64,000 nucleotides of DNA from Gluconobacter morbifer G707 (GCF_000234355.1 NZ_AGQV01000001.1:788501-852500); one strand, 5' to 3'. Shown: positions 46,469-56,073, counted from the first letter of the stretch. Translations and numbers: made by a program. Notes: generated from the sequence alone by a model not told the origin.

Positions 46469-48106
46469 ATGTCTTCTGACCAGAATCTTTCCGCCGATGT
46501 CGTTATCGTTGGCTCCGGTGTTGCGGGCAGTTCCATTGCGAACGAGCTGGTTCGTGCCGGAATATCCGTCATCGTGCTCGAAGCGGGACCGCGTGTGGAC
46601 CGCCAGCATTTCGTGGAAAATTTCCGCAATCTTGAAAACAAGCCGTCCTATCAGGGGCCATTTCCGTCCACACCTTGGGCGCCTCATCCGCCCGATCAGG
46701 TCACACCCAACTCGTATCTGCACACGACAGGACCTGATGCGGAAGCCTATCAGCAGGTTTATCTACGGATGATGGGTGGCACGACGTGGCACTGGGCGGG
46801 ATGTGCCTGGCGATATCTGCCATCCGATTTCGAATTGAAATCCCGTTACGGGCAGGGACGGGACTGGGCCCTGAAATACGATGATCTCGAGCCGTTCTAT
46901 TATCAAGCCGAGGTAATGATGGGTGTGTGTGGCCCGGATGCGAAGGTCGAGGATCTTGGCTCCCCACGCCGGCAGGCTTACCCCATGGAAGCGCTGCCGA
47001 TTTCCTATGCAGCGCAGCAGTTCCGCAAGCTCATCAGTGAACAGACCCCTTGGCGCGTCGTTCACGAGCCGCAGGCCCGCAATACACGCCCCTATGATGG
47101 CCGTCCGACCTGTGAAGGCCATAACAACTGCATGCCGATCTGCCCGATCGGGGCCATGTATAACGGCAGTTACTCCGTTTATCATGCCGAGGCTGCGGGT
47201 GCGAAATTCATCCCGAACGCCGTCGTGTACAGTATCGAACGTGACGCCGCCAACAAGAAGGTTACGGCAGTTAACTATTACGATCCTGACAAGGGTTCCC
47301 ACCGCGTTACCGGCAAGTATTTCGTCATTGCCGCACACTGCATCGAGACAGCCAAGCTCCTGCTGCTTTCCGCTGATAAGAAGAGTCCCGATGGTGTAGC
47401 TAACAGCTCCGGTCATGTCGGCCGGAACATGATGGATCATACCGGCGTGCAGGTGACGTTCATCAGTGGAGACAAGGCGCTCTGGCCGGGGCGCGGGCCG
47501 CTGGAAACCAACGTGATCGACAATTTCCGTGACGGAGACTGGCGCGGAGAACGCGGTGCGTATCTGGTTCACATGGTCGATGATAACCAGGTGGATTTTG
47601 CAACCCAGCTGGCAATTTCCAAGGGATATGTTGGAAAGGATTTGGAAGAGCAGATCCGTTATCTGGCGTCCCATACCGTGCGCCTGTTCAGTCATAACGA
47701 AGCGCTCGCAGATCCGGATAACCGTCTGACCCTGAGTAAGACGAAAAAGGATGCTCTCGGCATTCCTCATCCGGAAGTCTATTACAAACTGCCGGAATAT
47801 ACGGTCCGCAGCTGTGAGCACACGCGGAGTGTGTTCAAGCAGCTTATCGGGTTGATGCACGGTACGGACGAACAGTGGACGCCGGGCTATTTCCCGCAGG
47901 ACCATCCCTCAGGCAGCACCATCATGGGTGTGGACCCGAAGGACTCCGTAGTGGACGGGCATTGCCGTACGCATGACCACGAGAACCTTTTCATCGCCAG
48001 TTCTTCGGTCTTTTCGTCAGTCGGCACGGGAAACATCACGCTGACCGTCGCTGCCCTTGCGCTCCGTGTTGCAGATACGCTGAAAAAAGAAATCCTCCAT
48101 GCCTGA
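46469..48106 (+). CDS. sldL: Membrane-bound polyol (D-sorbitol) dehydrogenase, FAD large subunit
   Basis: 545 residues, GMC oxidoreductase family. The FAD-binding fold is at the start (ADVVIVGSGVAGSSIANEL, VLEAGPRVDR), GGTTWHWAG follows, and the C-terminal catalytic block holds HPSGSTIMG and VSSVGTGNITL-like residues. The segment CEGHNNCMPICPIGA carries the cysteines that bind a 3Fe-4S cluster in related FAD-dependent sugar dehydrogenases. It oxidises a polyol in the periplasm and passes electrons to the cytochrome subunit. It has no signal of its own and should be co-exported with the small subunit. It overlaps sldC by 8 bp. Confidence 0.88.
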   Translation: MSSDQNLSADVVIVGSGVAGSSIANELVRAGISVIVLEAGPRVDRQHFVENFRNLENKPSYQGPFPSTPWAPHPPDQVTPNSYLHTTGPDAEAYQQVYLRMMGGTTWHWAGCAWRYLPSDFELKSRYGQGRDWALKYDDLEPFYYQAEVMMGVCGPDAKVEDLGSPRRQAYPMEALPISYAAQQFRKLISEQTPWRVVHEPQARNTRPYDGRPTCEGHNNCMPICPIGAMYNGSYSVYHAEAAGAKFIPNAVVYSIERDAANKKVTAVNYYDPDKGSHRVTGKYFVIAAHCIETAKLLLLSADKKSPDGVANSSGHVGRNMMDHTGVQVTFISGDKALWPGRGPLETNVIDNFRDGDWRGERGAYLVHMVDDNQVDFATQLAISKGYVGKDLEEQIRYLASHTVRLFSHNEALADPDNRLTLSKTKKDALGIPHPEVYYKLPEYTVRSCEHTRSVFKQLIGLMHGTDEQWTPGYFPQDHPSGSTIMGVDPKDSVVDGHCRTHDHENLFIASSSVFSSVGTGNITLTVAALALRVADTLKKEILHA

Positions 48107-49460
48107 TATCAAACACGTTTTCTGGTCCATGCTGGTCGGTGGAGCGGTTCTGGGGAGCGTAGGTGCTCATTCTGCTCATGCTGCTGACAACCAGCAGGAC
48201 GATCTTCTGTCCCGTGGGGCCTATCTCGCGACGGCTTCCGACTGTGTGGCGTGTCATACCCGTCCCGGTGGCAAGCCATTCGCGGGGGGGCTCAAGATCT
48301 CGACCCCGAAAGGGGATGTAATTGCCACCAACATCACACCGGATCCTGTTCACGGGATCGGACAGTATACCGAGGCGGATTTTGAAAAGGCGATCCGGCA
48401 CGGTGTTCGCAAGGACGGAGCCTATTTGTATCCGGTCATGCCGTATGTCTCTTATGCGGGTATGACGGATCAGGACGTAAAAGCTCTTTATACCTGGTTC
48501 ATGCATAGTGTGCGTTCTGTTGCGGAAAGTCCGCCTGAGACGCAGCTCGGATTTCCTGGAAATATCCGTATGAGCATGGCGGCCTGGAACCTTCTGGCCG
48601 GCAGTGAAAAACCGGAGACAGGGGATTCCATGTCTTATGACAAGTTGCGTCGTGGCCGTTATCTGGCGGTGGCACTGGAACATTGTGGAACGTGCCATAC
48701 GCCGCGGAACTTCATGCTGGTGGAAAAGCAGGATCAGTATCTGGGAGGGGGAGCCCTGGATGGCTGGTATGCACCGAACATTACGCCCAGCAAGACCGGC
48801 GGCATCGGGGACTGGAGCGAGGATGATATCGTTACGTATCTGCGGACAGGACATGCCAAGGGGCGCAGTCAGGCGGCTGGTCCGATGGGCGAGGCGGTTG
48901 AGCACAGCACCAGTCATCTGACAGATGGGGATCTGCATGCTCTTGCAGCGTTTGTTCAGCAGGTAAAAGCACTGGATGATGACCGTGATCATCAGGCCCG
49001 GGACAGTTTTGGGCGGCCGGCAGATAATCCCGATCTGCGGTCCGGGGAGCTGACACGGATCGATAACCTAGCTGAAAAGAGCGGTGCAGAGATCTATGAT
49101 GCAAATTGCGCAGCCTGTCATGGGCAGAATGGTTCGGGAACGGCCAATCAGTATGCACCATCTCTGTATCACAACTCAGTCGTCGGGTCCGAGCGGACTG
49201 ACAACCTGATCATGACGATTGTTTACGGTGTGGATCGTACGACCCCGGGCGGGCATGCGAGCATGCCAAGCTTCGGAAGCAGCTCCGATGTGCAGCGCCT
49301 GAGCGATAATGAAATTGCTCGGCTGGTCAATTATGTCACGGCTACTTTCGGCAGCGGTGATCATCATGTGACGGCCGATCAGGTTACAGGGGCCCGCAAG
49401 AGCCATCTGGAAAAGATCGTCTCTCATGTAGAGAAAGCCGTCCATACCGGAAAAGAATAA
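48099..49460 (+). CDS. sldC: Membrane-bound polyol dehydrogenase, tri-haem cytochrome c subunit
   Basis: 453 residues with a signal peptide (cleavage after AHAA near residue 29). There are three CxxCH haem sites: CVACH at residue 49, CGTCH near 200 and CAACH near 335. Such subunits anchor the complex to the outer face of the inner membrane and reduce ubiquinone. The C-terminal tail is a candidate amphipathic anchor. Last gene of the operon; a strong terminator follows. Confidence 0.9.
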   Translation: MPDIKHVFWSMLVGGAVLGSVGAHSAHAADNQQDDLLSRGAYLATASDCVACHTRPGGKPFAGGLKISTPKGDVIATNITPDPVHGIGQYTEADFEKAIRHGVRKDGAYLYPVMPYVSYAGMTDQDVKALYTWFMHSVRSVAESPPETQLGFPGNIRMSMAAWNLLAGSEKPETGDSMSYDKLRRGRYLAVALEHCGTCHTPRNFMLVEKQDQYLGGGALDGWYAPNITPSKTGGIGDWSEDDIVTYLRTGHAKGRSQAAGPMGEAVEHSTSHLTDGDLHALAAFVQQVKALDDDRDHQARDSFGRPADNPDLRSGELTRIDNLAEKSGAEIYDANCAACHGQNGSGTANQYAPSLYHNSVVGSERTDNLIMTIVYGVDRTTPGGHASMPSFGSSSDVQRLSDNEIARLVNYVTATFGSGDHHVTADQVTGARKSHLEKIVSHVEKAVHTGKE

Positions 49461-49492
49461 CCTTCGGTTTTTGTCCGCATCTTTTAGTCCTG

Positions 49493-49532
49493 ACCCTGGA
49501 TCTTTTTTCTCTAAAAAGATCCAGGGTTTTTT
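49493..49532 (+). terminator. Rho-independent terminator after sldC
   Basis: 15-bp perfect stem (accctggatcttttt / aaaaagatccagggt) with a 5-base loop, followed by a run of T. It starts 32 bases after the sldC stop. Confidence 0.92.
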
Positions 49533-49663
49533 ATGACTTTTCTGTATGAATACTCCGCAGGTTGTGAAGCGGAAAATCATGGGAACAGTGTGTCTTTTGG
49601 TGCGGAACAGGCAATATTCGGAAACGGGGCATTTTCTGAGCCCGAAAGCAGCAGGAGTTTCCG

Positions 49664-49978
49664 ATGTATATTGCGATGAACCGCTTCAAGGTCCGTCCTG
49701 AAAACCAGAAGGAATTCTGCCAGCGCTGGCTGGAGCGGGAGTCCTTTCTGAAAGACCTTCCGGGTTTTGTGAGCTTTCAGTTTCTGAAAGGGCCGGCCAT
49801 GGAGGATTACGTTCTTTATGCTTCCCATACTGTCTGGGCTTCTTATGAAGCCTTTATTGGCTGGACGCAGTCTGAACAGTTCCGCGCCGCGCATGCCGGA
49901 GCAGGGCAGCGGAAAAGCTTGACGGTCGGCCCGCCTGTTTTCGAGGGGTTTCAGGTTCTCCAGAATATTGAAGCCTGA
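49664..49978 (+). CDS. Antibiotic biosynthesis monooxygenase (ABM)-domain protein
   Basis: 104 residues with the single ABM/dabb-like domain: MYIAMNRFKVRPENQKEF, then PGFVSFQFL and SYEAFIGWTQSEQFRAAHA. The set is shared by IsdG-type haem-degrading enzymes and small quinol or polyketide monooxygenases. The NRFKV and W-xx-S-x-x-F parts are like IsdG, but the haem-ligating His cannot be fixed by eye. It has its own terminator, so it is a single-gene unit. Confidence 0.8.
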   Translation: MYIAMNRFKVRPENQKEFCQRWLERESFLKDLPGFVSFQFLKGPAMEDYVLYASHTVWASYEAFIGWTQSEQFRAAHAGAGQRKSLTVGPPVFEGFQVLQNIEA

Positions 49979-50006
49979 CGAATTTTCCGACCATGACACA
50001 CGGTAG

Positions 50007-50036
50007 AAAAAAGGCGTCCGCAAGGGCGCCTTTTTT
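50007..50036 (+). terminator. Rho-independent terminator after the ABM-domain gene
   Basis: 10-bp stem (aaaaaaggcg / cgcctttttt) with a 10-base loop and six T at the 3' side. Confidence 0.88.
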
Positions 50037-50132
50037 GTGTTTGATGATCACAAGCCAGACAGGCGTGCGAAAGAACGCCATGAAGATCTCTCTGGGAATA
50101 GAGTATGTGATAATGTTCCTTTAATCCTATAT

Positions 50133-50143
50133 GATGTTCGTTT
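50133..50143 (+). promoter_or_regulatory. GlpR half-site near glpR
   Basis: The 11-mer gatgttcgttt here is the reverse complement of bases 51016-51026 in the glpD operator. Its position just before the preferred glpR start suggests autoregulation. It also argues that the longer glpR start at 50131 is not used. Confidence 0.45.
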
Positions 50144-50151
50144 CTGTTCGG

Positions 50152-50943
50152 ATGAAAAACATGCAGGATTTTTCTGTACAGATTACGCCCCGGCAGGAGC
50201 AGATCGTCCGTTTGGTCCGGCGACAGGGATATATCTCCAATGAGGAACTGGCGCAGCATTTCGGGGTGGTCGTTCAGACAATCCGGCGGGATGTAGGTTA
50301 TTTGTCGGACAATACCCTGCTTTGTCGCTGTCATGGCGGTGCGATGCCGATTTCCACGGTTGAGAATATTGCCTATCATGACCGGCAGGTTCTCAATCCC
50401 GGTAGCAAGGACGCCATCGGGCGATATGGCGCCCGGTTGATTCCGGATCGTTCCTCCCTTTTCATCAATATCGGAACTACCACGGAGGCTTTTGCCCGAA
50501 ATCTGACGGGGCACAGGGATCTGCGGATTGTGACCAATAATCTTCAGGTGGCGTCTCTCGTGGCGCGACGGCTGGACTTCCGGACTGTGATTGTAGGCGG
50601 GGAACTGCGGCCGCAGGATGGAGGTATTCTGGGGGCTTCCGCGACCGAAGCGCTGGCGGGATTTCGTATGGAATACGGTGTGATCGGAATCAGTGGAATT
50701 GATGAGGATGGCACGCTTCTGGATTTTGACCTTGCGGAAATCCAGTGTGCCCGGACCATCATCAGGAATTCCCGTCGCGTTCTGCTACTTGCGGATCATA
50801 CGAAATTTGCCCGCCGGCCTACGGGAAAGGTGGGAGATCTATCGGAAATTGATGATCTCATTACAGACAGACCGTTACCTGAGGCGTTTCAGGAGCGGCT
50901 GGAAATCGCGGGTGTTACATTGCACATTGCAGAAACAACATAA
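50152..50943 (+). CDS. glpR: Glycerol-3-phosphate regulon repressor (DeoR family)
   Basis: 263 residues from ATG 50152 (50161 is also possible; 50131 is disfavoured). The HTH (TPRQEQIVRLVRRQGYISNEELAQHFGVVVQTIRRDVGYL) is that of GlpR, and the sensor domain carries FINIGTTTEAFA, VGGELRPQDGG and LLADHTKFARR. It represses glycerol genes until glycerol-3-phosphate accumulates. It precedes glpD by 120 bases that include a strong palindrome. Confidence 0.9.
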   Translation: MKNMQDFSVQITPRQEQIVRLVRRQGYISNEELAQHFGVVVQTIRRDVGYLSDNTLLCRCHGGAMPISTVENIAYHDRQVLNPGSKDAIGRYGARLIPDRSSLFINIGTTTEAFARNLTGHRDLRIVTNNLQVASLVARRLDFRTVIVGGELRPQDGGILGASATEALAGFRMEYGVIGISGIDEDGTLLDFDLAEIQCARTIIRNSRRVLLLADHTKFARRPTGKVGDLSEIDDLITDRPLPEAFQERLEIAGVTLHIAETT

Positions 50944-50992
50944 TATAATAACATAAATCACAAAAGCACGTGATAAAATGAAGAAATCCCTT

Positions 50993-51026
50993 TCTTTATC
51001 GATAAAGATGTTCCAAAACGAACATC
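50993..51026. promoter_or_regulatory. Palindromic operator(s) upstream of glpD
   Basis: Two abutting palindromes: TCTTTATC-GATAAAGA (50993-51008, no spacer) and GATGTTC-caaaac-GAACATC (51007-51026). They lie 38-70 bases before the glpD start, where a GlpR repressor would block the promoter. The second shares its half-site with the glpR upstream region. Confidence 0.65.
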
Positions 51027-51063
51027 CAATGCTCGATTTGGAGCGTGATGACAGGAGATCGGG

Positions 51064-52644
51064 ATGTCATCGATTCGAGAAATTTCTCCCTCTGTGGAAG
51101 AGCCCAAAGCCTATGACCTTCTGGTTGTAGGTGGGGGTATCAATGGCTGTGGTATTGCCCGGGACGCGGCAGGGCGCGGTGCGCGTGTGCTGCTTGTCGA
51201 GCAGGACGATCTGGCCAGCCATACCTCGTCTGCCAGCACAAAGCTGATCCATGGCGGACTTCGTTATCTTGAGTATTACGAATTCCGGCTTGTCCGTGAG
51301 GCTCTGATTGAACGCGAGCGTCTTCTGAAGATTGCACCGCATATCATCTGGCCTCTGCGTTTCGTGCTGCCGCATTCGAAGATGCTGCGCCCGGCCTGGC
51401 TGCTGCGGACAGGCCTGTTCCTGTATGACCATCTCTGTCCGAATATGACATTACCCAAGACCCGCTCGGTTGATCTGCGGACAGACCCGACGGGTGTGCC
51501 GCTGAAATCCGATTACGTGCGCGGTTTCGAATATTCCGATGGATGGGTACAGGACAGTCGGCTCGTTGCGCTGAATGCCATGGATGCGGCGCGTGTCGGT
51601 GCAGATATCCGGACGCATACGCAGCTTCTGACGGCAGATCGGGATATGGAGGAATGGACGGTCACATTGCGCAATCGCGATACGGGCGAGGACTATCAGG
51701 TTCGGAGCCGGGCGATCGTCAATGCTGCAGGTCCCTGGGTGGCGGAGCTTCTGCACGATCGCTTGCATGTTGCCAGCCGCAATCAGGTCCGTCTTGTGAA
51801 GGGAAGCCACATCGTGGTTCCCCGTCAGTTTGAGGGAAAACAGGCTTATATCCTCCAGAACCCTGACAAGCGTATCGTGTTTGCCATCCCGTATGAACAC
51901 GACTTCACCCTGATTGGCACAACCGATGTGGCGTGGAACCAGGATCCGGGAACGGTTCATATTTCTCCAGAGGAAGTGACGTATCTGTGTGAAAGCGTGA
52001 ACCGCTATTTTACGTCGCAGATCCGACCGGCAGATGTTGTCTGGAGTTATGCGGGTGTGCGTCCCCTCTATGACGATAATTCCGGAAATGCTTCTGCTGT
52101 CACGCGTGATTACGTTCTGGATGTGGACAATTCAGGCGCGCCTATCCTGTCCGTTTTCGGGGGCAAGATTACGACGTTCCGCAAACTGGCTGAACACGCG
52201 ATCGAGAAGCTGGCGCCTTATGTCCATGTTCTGGCCAAGCCAGGATGGACGGCGGATACGCCATTACCGGGCGGAGATTTTGCGCCGCAGGATTTCGATC
52301 GGCAGCTTGCCCGTCTGAAGGCTTACGCGCCTCATCTTTCTACGGAAACGGCATGGCGTCTGATGCGCAATTACGGTTTGTGCGCTTATGACATTGCAAC
52401 GCCAGATGTCCGTGAGATGGGACGCCTGTTCGGGAAGACCCTGTCATCCCGCGAGGTTGATTACCTGATGGATCATGAATGGGCCCGCTCGGCAGATGAC
52501 ATTCTCTGGCGGCGGTCGAAGCTGGGTCTTTTCCTCAGCGATGCGGAAAAGGCGGATCTTCAGTCTTATGTCGAGGGGCGTCTGAGGACAGGTGTCTCTC
52601 CGTTATCCGAAACATCGCAGGCCTGGCGGCAGAACGTCGCCTGA
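51064..52644 (+). CDS. glpD: Glycerol-3-phosphate dehydrogenase, aerobic (FAD)
   Basis: 526 residues, a normal length. FAD fold at the start (DLLVVGGGINGCGIARDAAGRG) and the family block STKLIHGGLRYLEYYEFRLVREAL follow; FTLIGTTDVAW and VWSYAGVRPLYDD are further GlpD motifs. It oxidises glycerol-3-phosphate to DHAP at the membrane and reduces ubiquinone. It leads glpF and glpK; GGAG sits before the ATG. Confidence 0.94.
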   Translation: MSSIREISPSVEEPKAYDLLVVGGGINGCGIARDAAGRGARVLLVEQDDLASHTSSASTKLIHGGLRYLEYYEFRLVREALIERERLLKIAPHIIWPLRFVLPHSKMLRPAWLLRTGLFLYDHLCPNMTLPKTRSVDLRTDPTGVPLKSDYVRGFEYSDGWVQDSRLVALNAMDAARVGADIRTHTQLLTADRDMEEWTVTLRNRDTGEDYQVRSRAIVNAAGPWVAELLHDRLHVASRNQVRLVKGSHIVVPRQFEGKQAYILQNPDKRIVFAIPYEHDFTLIGTTDVAWNQDPGTVHISPEEVTYLCESVNRYFTSQIRPADVVWSYAGVRPLYDDNSGNASAVTRDYVLDVDNSGAPILSVFGGKITTFRKLAEHAIEKLAPYVHVLAKPGWTADTPLPGGDFAPQDFDRQLARLKAYAPHLSTETAWRLMRNYGLCAYDIATPDVREMGRLFGKTLSSREVDYLMDHEWARSADDILWRRSKLGLFLSDAEKADLQSYVEGRLRTGVSPLSETSQAWRQNVA

Positions 52645-52678
52645 CTTTCCCCGCAACTCTCATGGCGGATACCCGGTC

Positions 52679-53575
52679 ATGTCAGAGAATAAACGCTACA
52701 TTGGTGAACTCCTTGCCGAGTTCTTTGCGGTCGCCATCATCATTCTCTTCGGAGACGGTGTTGCGGCCATGTATTCCCTCTATGATCCCAGCCCTTACAA
52801 GACGGCTTACTGGGGCGTCTGTATTGTCTGGGGGCTTGGTGTGACCATTGCAATTTACGCAACCGGCGCCATAAGTGGAACGCACGCCAATCCGGCTGTT
52901 ACCCTGTCCCTTGCCCTGTTCCGCGGTTTTTCTTGGAAGAAGGTTGCACCTTATATCGGAGCACAGGTTCTGGGTGGACTGGCTGGTGCGGCTCTCGTGT
53001 ATTCACTGTATGTACCAGTGATCGATCATTACAATCTTGCTCATGGGCTGAGCCGGGCAGTGGATGGTGGATCTTCGGGCGTCTTCTTTACGCATCCCGG
53101 TGATTTTGTAACCGTTTCCCATGCCTTCTGGGACGAACTTGTCCTGACGGCAGTTCTGGTGTTCGGAATTTTTGCCATTACCTGCCAGTACAACACGCAA
53201 GCACCGCAGGCGAATTCCAGCGCTTTGATTATTGGTCTTCTGGTGGCCACTATTGGCGCTTCGTGTGGGTATCTGGATGCATGGGCGATCAATCCTGCCC
53301 GTGATTTCGGGCCCCGGCTCTTCTGCTTTTTCGCAGGATGGGGACAGGCGGCCATTCCTGCGCCAGCGAACTACTGGTGGGTTCCGATCGTTGCGCCGAT
53401 GGTTGGTGGTCCGATTGGTGCCGGTCTCTACCAGTATGGCCTGCGCCCTTACATGCCGCGGTTTGCGGAGCAGACAATCAAGGTAGATTCGGAAGGCGTC
53501 AATCCTGCGGAACCCGTCCTTGTTGTGTCTAACCCGTCTGAGCCGCTGGTTCCTGTCATCAACAAGGTTTCCTGA
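52679..53575 (+). CDS. glpF: Glycerol uptake facilitator (aquaglyceroporin)
   Basis: 298 residues from ATG 52679. It has six membrane segments and the two NPA loops, HANPAVT near residue 68 and AINPARDFGPR near 203, the latter with the glycerol-type Asp after NPAR. The C-terminal tail of about 35 polar residues is longer than in E. coli GlpF. It lets glycerol enter for the kinase encoded next. Confidence 0.94.
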   Translation: MSENKRYIGELLAEFFAVAIIILFGDGVAAMYSLYDPSPYKTAYWGVCIVWGLGVTIAIYATGAISGTHANPAVTLSLALFRGFSWKKVAPYIGAQVLGGLAGAALVYSLYVPVIDHYNLAHGLSRAVDGGSSGVFFTHPGDFVTVSHAFWDELVLTAVLVFGIFAITCQYNTQAPQANSSALIIGLLVATIGASCGYLDAWAINPARDFGPRLFCFFAGWGQAAIPAPANYWWVPIVAPMVGGPIGAGLYQYGLRPYMPRFAEQTIKVDSEGVNPAEPVLVVSNPSEPLVPVINKVS

Positions 53576-53602
53576 CCTCGCCTGTCTCTTGGAGTATGTA
53601 TC

Positions 53603-55156
53603 ATGATCAAGAAAGACTGCATTCTCGCCATCGACCAAGGCACGACTTCAACACGCAGCATTATCTTTAACGATAAAGTGGAAACGCTTGCGCTTTCGCG
53701 TCGGGAATTCCCGCAGCATTATCCGGCTCCCGGCTGGGTCGAGCATGACGTTGAGGACATCTGGCGTGATGTCCTGTCCACGGCGCGCGAAGTGGTTGAT
53801 GATGTCGGTGGTGTGAGCCGTATTGCAGCAATCGGCATTACCAACCAGCGCGAAACCGTTGTGATCTGGGACCGGAAGACGGGACAGGCGATTCACAAGG
53901 CTCTGGTCTGGCAGGACCGCCGTACGGCGCAGGAATGCAGCCGGCTGTTCCAGGCGGGCATGGAGCCCATGGTTCGGGAAAAGACCGGCCTGCTGCTGGA
54001 TCCGTATTTTTCGGCCACCAAAATCGCATGGCTACTTGATAATGTGCCGGATGCGCGGCAGCGGGCGGAAGCCGGGGAACTGGCTATCGGCACCATCGAC
54101 AGTTTTCTGCTCTGGAGGCTGACCGGAGGTAAGCGCCATGCGACGGACATTACGAATGCCTGTCGGACATCCCTGTTCAACATCCACACACAGGAATGGG
54201 ATGAGGACCTGCTGAGATTGTTTAATGTTCCCAAGCCGCTTCTGCCGGAGGTCTTGGGCAACAGCTGTCTCTTCGGTGAAACGGATGCCAAGCTGTTTGG
54301 TGAGCCGATCGTGATCGGAGGCATGGCGGGCGATCAGCAGGCGGCCCTCGTGGGGCAGGCCTGTTTTCAGGAAGGGATGGCGAAGGCAACTTACGGGACG
54401 GGCTGCTTTATGCTGCTCAATACCGGGGAGAAGCCGATCATGTCCCATAACCGTCTGTTGACGACCATTGGTTACCGGATCGGCAATCGCACGGTTTATG
54501 CCCTTGAAGGGTCCATTTTCGTGGCAGGAGCCGGGATCAAGTGGCTACGTGACGGGTTGCATCTGATTACACATGCCTCACAGACGGATGATATGGCGAC
54601 CCGCGTTCCTGACAGCCACGGTGTTTACATCGTGCCAGCTTTCGTGGGGCTTGGCGCTCCTCACTGGGACGCCGAGGCACGTGGACTGATCTGTGGTCTG
54701 ACGCTGGGATCGACGCAGGCGCATATTGCACGTGCCATGTTGGAATCTGTTGCATATCAGACCTACGATCTGATCCATGCTATGCGTCAGGACGGCGCCA
54801 TGCGGGCGAAAATGCTCCGGATCGATGGAGGAATGGCAGTTAATGACTGGTTTGCACAGTTTCTGGCTAGCATGCTGAAAGTGGATGTTGAACGTCCCAG
54901 CAACATCGAAACGACAGCGATCGGCGCCGCTTTTCTGGCGGGTTTGCAGGCGGGAATATGGAAAAGCCTTGATGAGGTGGCCGCAACATGGAAGCAGGAG
55001 CGCGTGTTCCAGCCTGGCATGGAGCCTGCACAGCGTCGGATCATGATTGACGGATGGCATGATGCCGTGCACCGGACACTGACCCCGGGTTCGGCAGCGC
55101 TTTCCCGGGCAGGGCAGGAGACAACGCCTCAGGTTTCGTCCGTTCGCGCTGCCTGA
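53603..55156 (+). CDS. glpK: Glycerol kinase
   Basis: 517 residues, FGGY family. N-terminal ILAIDQGTTSTRSIIFN, then RRTAQECSRL, a TIDSFLLWRLTGG block, GMAGDQQAALVGQ and C-terminal RIDGGMAVNDWFAQFLASML. It phosphorylates glycerol to glycerol-3-phosphate. Last gene of the glpDFK operon, with a strong terminator after it. Confidence 0.95.
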   Translation: MIKKDCILAIDQGTTSTRSIIFNDKVETLALSRREFPQHYPAPGWVEHDVEDIWRDVLSTAREVVDDVGGVSRIAAIGITNQRETVVIWDRKTGQAIHKALVWQDRRTAQECSRLFQAGMEPMVREKTGLLLDPYFSATKIAWLLDNVPDARQRAEAGELAIGTIDSFLLWRLTGGKRHATDITNACRTSLFNIHTQEWDEDLLRLFNVPKPLLPEVLGNSCLFGETDAKLFGEPIVIGGMAGDQQAALVGQACFQEGMAKATYGTGCFMLLNTGEKPIMSHNRLLTTIGYRIGNRTVYALEGSIFVAGAGIKWLRDGLHLITHASQTDDMATRVPDSHGVYIVPAFVGLGAPHWDAEARGLICGLTLGSTQAHIARAMLESVAYQTYDLIHAMRQDGAMRAKMLRIDGGMAVNDWFAQFLASMLKVDVERPSNIETTAIGAAFLAGLQAGIWKSLDEVAATWKQERVFQPGMEPAQRRIMIDGWHDAVHRTLTPGSAALSRAGQETTPQVSSVRAA

Positions 55157-55181
55157 TCAGTCAGGAACAATAACAGGAAAG

Positions 55182-55215
55182 CCGGCTTCTCCTTCAGGGG
55201 AGGGGCCGGTTTTTT
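55182..55215 (+). terminator. Rho-independent terminator after glpK
   Basis: 11-bp stem ccggcttctcc / ggaggggccgg, with two U-G pairs in the RNA, a 6-base loop and six T. Confidence 0.85.
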
Positions 55216-55317
55216 CGTGAGACAAGGGTTTGATCCGTGAAGCAATGGGGCTAGATTACAGAATGTGAGCCGCTTTTAACTCAGACCCATTGCTCCGGAA
55301 AGAACGGGAACGTAGCC

Positions 55318-55569
55318 ATGAAAATCACGTCCGGCACCATTCTCGAACAGGTGCGCCAGATCAATGATGGGCGTGGATTCTGGGGGAACATGGGTGGGTT
55401 TTTCTGCGTGATCTGCATTCTAGGGCTGGCGAATATGTTGAACCGCTCCGTGTTTCATGTGGATGTCGGCTGGCTGCTGGACGAGTTGCTTGTTCTGGTG
55501 GCGCTATATTTTTTCGTTCCCTATCTTATCCTGCGTTTTCTGGATTCAGACTCTCTGGGTCGTTCCTGA
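55318..55569 (+). CDS. Small membrane protein of unknown function (83 aa)
   Basis: Starts ATG 55318 after GGGAACG. It has a polar N-terminal 25 residues ([15 protein letters not shown]), then two hydrophobic helices ([14 protein letters not shown] and [17 protein letters not shown]). No family is recognised. It lies alone between the glpK terminator and another hairpin. Confidence 0.6.
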
Positions 55570-55589
55570 AAGTAGAAAGAGAGCGGGAT

Positions 55590-55614
55590 GACCCTTTCCT
55601 TCAGAGAAAGGGTC
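55590..55614 (+). terminator. Candidate terminator hairpin
   Basis: 9-bp perfect arms (gaccctttc / gaaagggtc) around a 7-base loop, 20 bases after the small membrane gene. The T-tract is weak. Confidence 0.6.
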
Positions 55615-56073
55615 TGTTGGCGGGTCCTAGGCCCGACAAAGGGGATAAAAATCCCGAAATGACTTCAAAATAAAAATTCGCAGGAAAGAAAATACTTTCC
55701 GTATGGGAAACCCATACAGCATTCCCGGGGCGGAATATGACGGCTGCTGCCAAGTATGTCAGTCCTGAATTGGCGTGTCGAGCGAACTGACATCACTACA
55801 AAAACAACGAAAAGTAAAAGTATTTAATGACTATACTCTTACTTGCCCTCCAATGAATCTCGAACATATGGTTAAGCTCTAAATCAGAGTTTTGAATAAT
55901 TTGGAATAAATCATGGCTATATAATTTTATTATTTAAATAATAACACATTTTTATATTGTAAAAATTATTATATGCTTATTTCTACTGTGTATATTAGTT
56001 TTATTTCTTGTCTTGTGGTCTAGCAATTTGAGTAATTGCATATCAGGTAAATTCTCTCAGGAGCGTGCAGGTA
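55615..56073. other. AT-rich intergenic region upstream of oprB
   Basis: About 460 bp with no credible gene. From about 55780 to 56040 it is strikingly AT-rich against the GC-rich genome. It holds an 18-bp perfect palindrome (ttattatttaaataataa, 55927-55944) and, nearer the start of the gap, a small GGGAT/ATCCC hairpin near 55643-55656. It probably holds the oprB promoter, and such AT-rich patches are often bound by nucleoid proteins. Confidence 0.55.

Noticed and set aside
46763..47905. 380-residue minus-strand frame opposite sldL
   Set aside because: Antisense to a clear GMC flavoprotein; no motifs or ribosome site.
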